Positions 59,439 to 64,000 of a stretch of DNA of 64,000 nt are shown piece after piece. Each line of letters starts with the position of its first letter. The stretch's first letter is position 1. The stretch lies in the NCBI GenBank assembly GCA_947165895.1, contig CAMVCB010000007.1, positions 1-64,000 of the forward strand, written 5' to 3'. The stretch comes from an uncultured Treponema sp. (GTDB taxonomy: Bacteria > Spirochaetota > Spirochaetia > Treponematales > Treponemataceae). Position numbers and translations under genes: made by a program. The notes under the pieces are model-generated. The model was not told the origin of the DNA. It worked only from the letters and a program-made list of their open reading frames with translations, and ran no database searches.

Positions 59439-62102
59439 CTATACATTCTGTCGTTTTGCAAGCTCTGCAAAATAACCGTTCATCTTAATTAGTTCTTCGT
59501 AATTCCCGGTTTCAATAACCTTTCCGTTTTTCATAACGTAGATTCTGTCTGCGTGAATAATTGTACTGAGACGGTGGGCAATTACGATTCGAGTTACCTT
59601 AAGTTCATCCAGACTCTGACGTACAACCGCCTGAGTTACATTATCCAGGGCAGAAGTTGCTTCATCAAAAAGAAGAATGTTAGGCTTTCTGATAATGGCA
59701 CGGGCAATAATCAGACGCTGAAGCTGACCGCCCGAAATAGAAAGTCCACCCGCAGGAATCATTGTAAACATTCCCATAGGCATTTCCCTGATATCCTTAT
59801 CCAGGGCAACTGCCTTTGCCGCAGCCCAGGCATCTGCTTCTTTTAAGCCGGAACTTCCAACAATATTCTGCAGCATTGTTCCCTGCAAAACCGTATCGTT
59901 CTGGAGAACAACTCCCATCTGGCGGCGGATTGAACCAACATCAAAGTCGTTCATATCCTGCCTGTCAAAATAAATTGCCCCCGATTCCGGTTTTTCAAAG
60001 CCCAGAATCATTCGTAAAAGGGTAGATTTTCCCGCTCCCGAGGTTCCTACAATTCCTATGTACTCGCCCGCCTCAATCTTCATGTTTACATCATCAAGAA
60101 TAAGAGGACCTTTTTCTTCATAGCGGAAGTTCAAATGGTTAATTTCGATTGAACCTTCAAGCTTTCCTATAGACGGCTTGTTATCCTGAATTTCAGGCGT
60201 TTCATCAAGAATTGACTTAACGCGTTTGCTCATAGGAATAAGGTTTCTTATAGAAAGAATTGAACCTGTAAAGCCAAGAACTGCTCCCTGGAAAGAACCA
60301 TAAGCCGAAAGGAAGGCCATAAAAGTTCCGGTAGAAAGGCTGGCTATCTTCTTTTCCTTCATGGCAACGCTAAAGAAGAAGTAAAAGAGAATACTTACCA
60401 GGGTCGGATAAACCGCATTAATTGTCTGCATTACGTTGTTTACCGCTTCTATGTTGTAGCCGAAGGTTCGCTGGCGGGTATATTCGCGCGACCATTCACT
60501 GAATACGCGGCGTTCCGAATTTGAGTTTCTGATTTTTTCAATGCCGCTCAAAAACTGGAAGAGCATACCGGTAATTTTACCGCCGCTTTCAATAAGGGCT
60601 TTTTCCCAGTGATAGGTTGCAAAACAGGCAATAAAAGGTACAAGAACCGGAACCAGCAGGAATAAAAGTCCAAGCTTTGCAAAATAAGCGCAGTAGTTGA
60701 ATTCCTGCACAAGATAAACAATGCTGAAAAGCAGGTTCATTACTGCCGAAAGAATAATTCCCGAAATTGTCTGCTGAATCTGACTGATTGTCATTGCACG
60801 GTCAGAAAGGTCTCCGGAAGTATAATTCTTAAAGAAATTTACAGGCAGGCGGAGCAGGCGGTCTATTATTGCGGTCTGCAGAACGTTCTGACTCTTGGTC
60901 TGAAGCCTCATGTTCGCAAGGGATTTTGCAATTGACCCCAGAAGAGATGCCATATTACATACAAATACCAGAAAGCAAATCTGCACAGCCATTGTACGCG
61001 CCGCATTCGGAATTACGTAGTCAATAAAGTTTTTAGTCATCATCGGAGTAAGCATTCCGATTAATGTACACAAAAGTCCGATGATTACAAATCGCACAAA
61101 ATCAACTTTAATGTCCGCAAAAGTAAAGAAACACAAATCCTTTATGGTGATTTTGTCCTTTGTAATTGTGCGGTAAAGCATAAAGGCCATAGGATTTATA
61201 CGTGAAGAATTTTCTGCTGTAATTTTGGTAACAGAATTATCTGCCGGGTCATACATCATGTAAGAATCTTTCTTTTTAATAAGGGCAACCGGGCGGTAAT
61301 TTTCATCAATATCATTACTGTCAGAAAGTTCAATGCTCCCATCAATCCTATAAAAGGCAATTAAATGGCCGCAGTCATCGTGATACCATTTATCACGCAA
61401 AAGAACCTCGCGCAGGCGAACGGTATTATCCTTTGCAATTGCCTGAATTCCCGCCTTTGTATTTGGATAATGCTTTTCATTTTCCTTTACTTCAATGCGG
61501 GTTTTCTTAGCAACCATGCGGAATACCTTCTGAACTGCAACCTCATCACTGTTGAATACGTTCTCAACATCTTTTTTACGGGTTACAACCGCAGAAATTG
61601 TGCTGAGTGTATTCTGATAAGCCCTGTCAGAAAGCCGCTGATATTCAACGCTGGAAGTACGTTCAAACTCTTTATCTGCCTTAAAAAGCTCCTGCGACTT
61701 TTGCGCCAGAATACTGATAACCTGGGGATAAGTTTCCTTAGAAAGTTCAGGGGCTTCTTCCAGCTTAAAGGTTCGGCACAAGGCCTTCCAGGACTGCTTA
61801 AGTTCCTTTATGTAATCCGAAAGAGCCTTATCAAAAGGAATAATTTCTACCTCGGTTTCGGTAGTTCCGGCAAGGACAATTTCAAATTTTCCGGGATTTT
61901 CTGCGCTGTCTTCAACTGTAAAGTTAAAAGTAACGCCGCCTTCTTCATAATCTGCAAGAGGATGCCGGGCTCCATAAGAACCGTCCGGCATTTTTTCTAC
62001 TATAAAAAGATAGGCGCTGCTCTTTATAACTTTGATTGCAACATTGCTTGAATCAAGCGTGAGGAAATTACTGTTTGTAACGTGCATTTTTCCGGCATTC
62101 AT
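59439..62102 (-). CDS. NHLM-type ABC exporter protein without peptidase domain
   Basis: 887 residues. About 1-330 is a large N-terminal cytoplasmic part of the kind found in the NHLM bacteriocin-export ATP-binding family. About 340-620 are membrane helices, and the last 240 form the ATPase: Walker A GTSGAGKST near 683, signature SISGGQLQR, Walker B ILLFDEATSALD. GGAGAGAAG precedes ATG 62102. It probably pairs with the C39 protein encoded 11 bases upstream, as in other NHLM systems. Confidence 0.9.
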   Translation of the reverse strand: MNAGKMHVTNSNFLTLDSSNVAIKVIKSSAYLFIVEKMPDGSYGARHPLADYEEGGVTFNFTVEDSAENPGKFEIVLAGTTETEVEIIPFDKALSDYIKELKQSWKALCRTFKLEEAPELSKETYPQVISILAQKSQELFKADKEFERTSSVEYQRLSDRAYQNTLSTISAVVTRKKDVENVFNSDEVAVQKVFRMVAKKTRIEVKENEKHYPNTKAGIQAIAKDNTVRLREVLLRDKWYHDDCGHLIAFYRIDGSIELSDSNDIDENYRPVALIKKKDSYMMYDPADNSVTKITAENSSRINPMAFMLYRTITKDKITIKDLCFFTFADIKVDFVRFVIIGLLCTLIGMLTPMMTKNFIDYVIPNAARTMAVQICFLVFVCNMASLLGSIAKSLANMRLQTKSQNVLQTAIIDRLLRLPVNFFKNYTSGDLSDRAMTISQIQQTISGIILSAVMNLLFSIVYLVQEFNYCAYFAKLGLLFLLVPVLVPFIACFATYHWEKALIESGGKITGMLFQFLSGIEKIRNSNSERRVFSEWSREYTRQRTFGYNIEAVNNVMQTINAVYPTLVSILFYFFFSVAMKEKKIASLSTGTFMAFLSAYGSFQGAVLGFTGSILSIRNLIPMSKRVKSILDETPEIQDNKPSIGKLEGSIEINHLNFRYEEKGPLILDDVNMKIEAGEYIGIVGTSGAGKSTLLRMILGFEKPESGAIYFDRQDMNDFDVGSIRRQMGVVLQNDTVLQGTMLQNIVGSSGLKEADAWAAAKAVALDKDIREMPMGMFTMIPAGGLSISGGQLQRLIIARAIIRKPNILLFDEATSALDNVTQAVVRQSLDELKVTRIVIAHRLSTIIHADRIYVMKNGKVIETGNYEELIKMNGYFAELAKRQNV

Positions 62103-62113
62103 GGTCTTCTCTC

Positions 62114-64000
62114 CTACATCGTCTTGATAAGTTCCTTATACAATCCTTCCTGACTGATAAGCTCTTCATGAGTTCCACGCTGAACAACCTTCCCGGTATC
62201 CAGCACAATAATTTCATCGCAGTCGCGGATGGTGCTCAAACGGTGGGCAATAATAATACTTGTACAGCCGCGGCGACGCAGGTTTCTGTCTACGGTAGCC
62301 TCGGTTACCGCATCAAGGGCAGAAGTTGCCTCGTCCATAATCAGAATGCGGGGATTAATTGCAAGGGCGCGGGCAATTTCCAGACGCTGCCGCTGTCCTC
62401 CGCTAAAGTTTTTTCCGCCTTCTATTAATTTTGCATAGTAACCGTCCGGACGGGAAATAATTACATCGTGAATACAGGCGTCCTTTGCAGCCTGGACGTA
62501 TTGTTCAATCGGAATTGTTGAATTCCACATTGTGATATTGTCTTTTACTGAACCGTCAAAAATAGAAATTGACTGGTCTACTACCGAAACGGAAGCAGAG
62601 AAAACCTTGCGGTCAATTTCTGAAACGGGTTTCCCGTCAAAAAGGATTTCTCCATCCCAAGGCTCGTAAAGGCAGCTTAAAAGCTTTCCTATAGTAGACT
62701 TTCCTGAACCTGAACCACCTACCAGGGCAATTCGCTTGCCCGGAGTCAGCTCCAGATTAAAGCCTTCAAGAAGAGGCGGAGAAAGTCTTGAGTAGCCGAA
62801 AGTAACATTCCTCATGGAAATTGACCCCTGCAGGCGCTCGTATGGCAGATAATTATCATCTGTAACCTCCGGCGATTCCTTAAATACAGGAGGAGCCGGG
62901 TAATCCATTACATCGTCTACACGCTGCATATCGGCATCAATTCCCATCAGCGTTTTTCCAAGTCCGATGAAGGTACTGACCGGTCCCATAAAACTTGAAA
63001 GCAGAGACTGGTAGGCAATCAGCATACCGATTGTAAGGTGGCCGTCCATAACACGGAAGGCACCAAGTGTAAGAACCAGAATATTCAGCACAGAAGAAAT
63101 GACGTTTGGTGTAACCGAGTTACCAAGATTTACCAGGGCAAGATTCTGACTTTCAAGAACTACCTTTGCCTGCTGACCTGCCCACTGCTGGAAGAAGTCA
63201 TTTTCAGAGCCGGAAGCCTTAAGCGATTCAATCATTTCAATTCCCGAAATTGTAGTTCCACTCAGCTTACCGCCTTCCATTTCAATCTTAAAAGACTTAC
63301 TCTTGATTTTTGCAGATGAAATAAGGAAGACAACAGCCATTACAGAAACCAGGGAAATGCTCATGAGGGTAAGAGGCACGTCGTAGATAAACATCAGTAC
63401 ACCAAAAAAGACGCCCGTTACACCGTTAATTACAACCGAAATCAGCTGTTCACAGATTACGTTTGCAATTGAAGTATTCGATTCAATACGGTTACAAAGT
63501 TCACCCGGCATTCGCTGAATAAAAAACTGAACCGGCAGTTTAAAGAGGTGTTGCACAAACTCGGAGGAGGTCTTTAGCGAAATCCTTTCCTGGAACCTTA
63601 AGAGGCAGGTTTGCTGAACCCAGGTAAGGACACCGTTTATAACAAGAGCAGCTCCCATAAAGGCAAGCAAAGGCTTAAGCTGCCTCATTGAACCCGCAAC
63701 CAGAATATCATCTATAAAGAAGCGGCTGAAACTTGGATATAAGAAGCCAAGAATAAACATGAGGAAGCCGATTAAAATCATAAACATAAGAATTGAAAGA
63801 CGACCTTCAAGCCTTCGTTTAATTTTTGGCCAGATAGCAGGCTTAGATCCGCCTTTTTCGAATTCTTCGCCCGGGCGGAACATCAGAACAATTCCGGTAA
63901 AGGAATCATCAAATTCATCAAAATCAACATAACGGCGGCCAGAAGCTGGATCATCGATATAAGCCTTGCCGTGCTTAAAACCTTCAAGAACAACAAAATG
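62114..64000 (-). CDS. NHLM-type C39 peptidase/ABC exporter (5' end outside window)
   Basis: The frame runs off the right edge; the methionine at 63883 is internal. In the added upstream part the C39 peptidase His and Asp are seen as HFVVLEGFKHG and IDDPASG, so this is the leader-cutting exporter, with the catalytic Cys outside the window. Then six membrane helices and an ATPase with Walker A GGSGSGKST, signature FSGGQRQR and Walker B ILIMDEATSALD. It should cleave the twelve (V/I)AGG leaders and move the cores across the inner membrane. Confidence 0.93.
   Translation of the reverse strand, partial: HFVVLEGFKHGKAYIDDPASGRRYVDFDEFDDSFTGIVLMFRPGEEFEKGGSKPAIWPKIKRRLEGRLSILMFMILIGFLMFILGFLYPSFSRFFIDDILVAGSMRQLKPLLAFMGAALVINGVLTWVQQTCLLRFQERISLKTSSEFVQHLFKLPVQFFIQRMPGELCNRIESNTSIANVICEQLISVVINGVTGVFFGVLMFIYDVPLTLMSISLVSVMAVVFLISSAKIKSKSFKIEMEGGKLSGTTISGIEMIESLKASGSENDFFQQWAGQQAKVVLESQNLALVNLGNSVTPNVISSVLNILVLTLGAFRVMDGHLTIGMLIAYQSLLSSFMGPVSTFIGLGKTLMGIDADMQRVDDVMDYPAPPVFKESPEVTDDNYLPYERLQGSISMRNVTFGYSRLSPPLLEGFNLELTPGKRIALVGGSGSGKSTIGKLLSCLYEPWDGEILFDGKPVSEIDRKVFSASVSVVDQSISIFDGSVKDNITMWNSTIPIEQYVQAAKDACIHDVIISRPDGYYAKLIEGGKNFSGGQRQRLEIARALAINPRILIMDEATSALDAVTEATVDRNLRRRGCTSIIIAHRLSTIRDCDEIIVLDTGKVVQRGTHEELISQEGLYKELIKTM

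Noticed and set aside
62114..63883. Taking the methionine at 63883 as the start of the exporter
   Set aside because: The same frame continues upstream to the window edge with a clear C39 peptidase His and Asp, so this methionine is internal.
45957..64000. Lanthipeptide or radical-SAM peptide cluster
   Set aside because: No LanM, LanB/C, YcaO or radical SAM gene is visible, and the cores are poor in Cys; one could still lie outside the window.
1..64000. CRISPR array, rRNA or tRNA genes
   Set aside because: No regularly spaced repeats or recognisable RNA-gene sequences were seen on reading through.

Overview
The window most resembles the chromosome of a host-associated spirochaete of the Treponema type. 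Reasons: many lipoproteins with short signal peptides and loose lipoboxes, surface lipoproteins with InlB-like repeats followed by leucine-rich or DUF1566/Lcl-like domains, a TolC-type outer-membrane protein, moderate GC, and many small single-domain enzymes. The assignment rests on gene style and is not proven. No rRNA, tRNA or CRISPR array was seen.

Left part (1-31.4 kb): an accessory island transcribed mostly leftward. It holds 13 GNAT acetyltransferase genes or domains plus Nudix, DinB, VOC, HD, isochorismatase-like, cupin, histidine phosphatase, DJ-1, racemase and MFS genes. Between them lie debris of decayed genes: a phzF with an internal deletion, two methyltransferase 5' ends and two GNAT 3' ends. 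Eight intergenic copies of a 21-bp-spaced direct repeat (TGCATTTCATC / TGCATCTT), each oriented toward a downstream gene, look like LytTR-type operators. A membrane-bound LytTR regulator is encoded at 28678-29742. At 19.9-22.6 kb, small orphan genes and a HigBA toxin-antitoxin pair are separated by attC-like hairpins, suggesting an integron-type cassette block without an integrase in view. A TlpA / CXXC / 4Fe-4S redox trio lies at 29.9-31.4 kb.

Middle part (31.4-45.9 kb): a late cobalamin-synthesis cluster (cbiD, cbiC, cobD, cbiB, a cobU-like gene, then cobS, cobU, cobT and an unusual ABC-ATPase/CobQ fusion with a BtuC/FecCD permease). It is interrupted by a peptide gene, an MFS gene, a flavin-reductase-like gene and folE.

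Right part (45.9-64 kb) and outliers at 3.1-4.1 and 36.9 kb: an apparently coordinated peptide-secretion system. Twelve Nif11/NHLP-type precursors carry a leader ending in (V/I)AGG and cores that mostly open with a G/S-S-W-x-K-K-N motif followed by a hydrophobic helix. They lie in four transcription units. Three lipoproteins form a fifth unit, and one more lipoprotein follows the 51.7 kb peptide operon. All five units are preceded by the same promoter (TAGCC(A/T), 17-18 bp, TATAAA within CGGAGTATAAATA). An ECF-type sigma factor gene sits between two of these promoters. The exporter operon (C39-peptidase NHLM ABC protein running off the right end, a second NHLM ABC protein, a LivJ-like binding lipoprotein, TolC) is at 56.5-64 kb. 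No peptide-modifying enzyme is visible, so the products may be unmodified membrane-active peptides. This is the strongest candidate for an undescribed system here.
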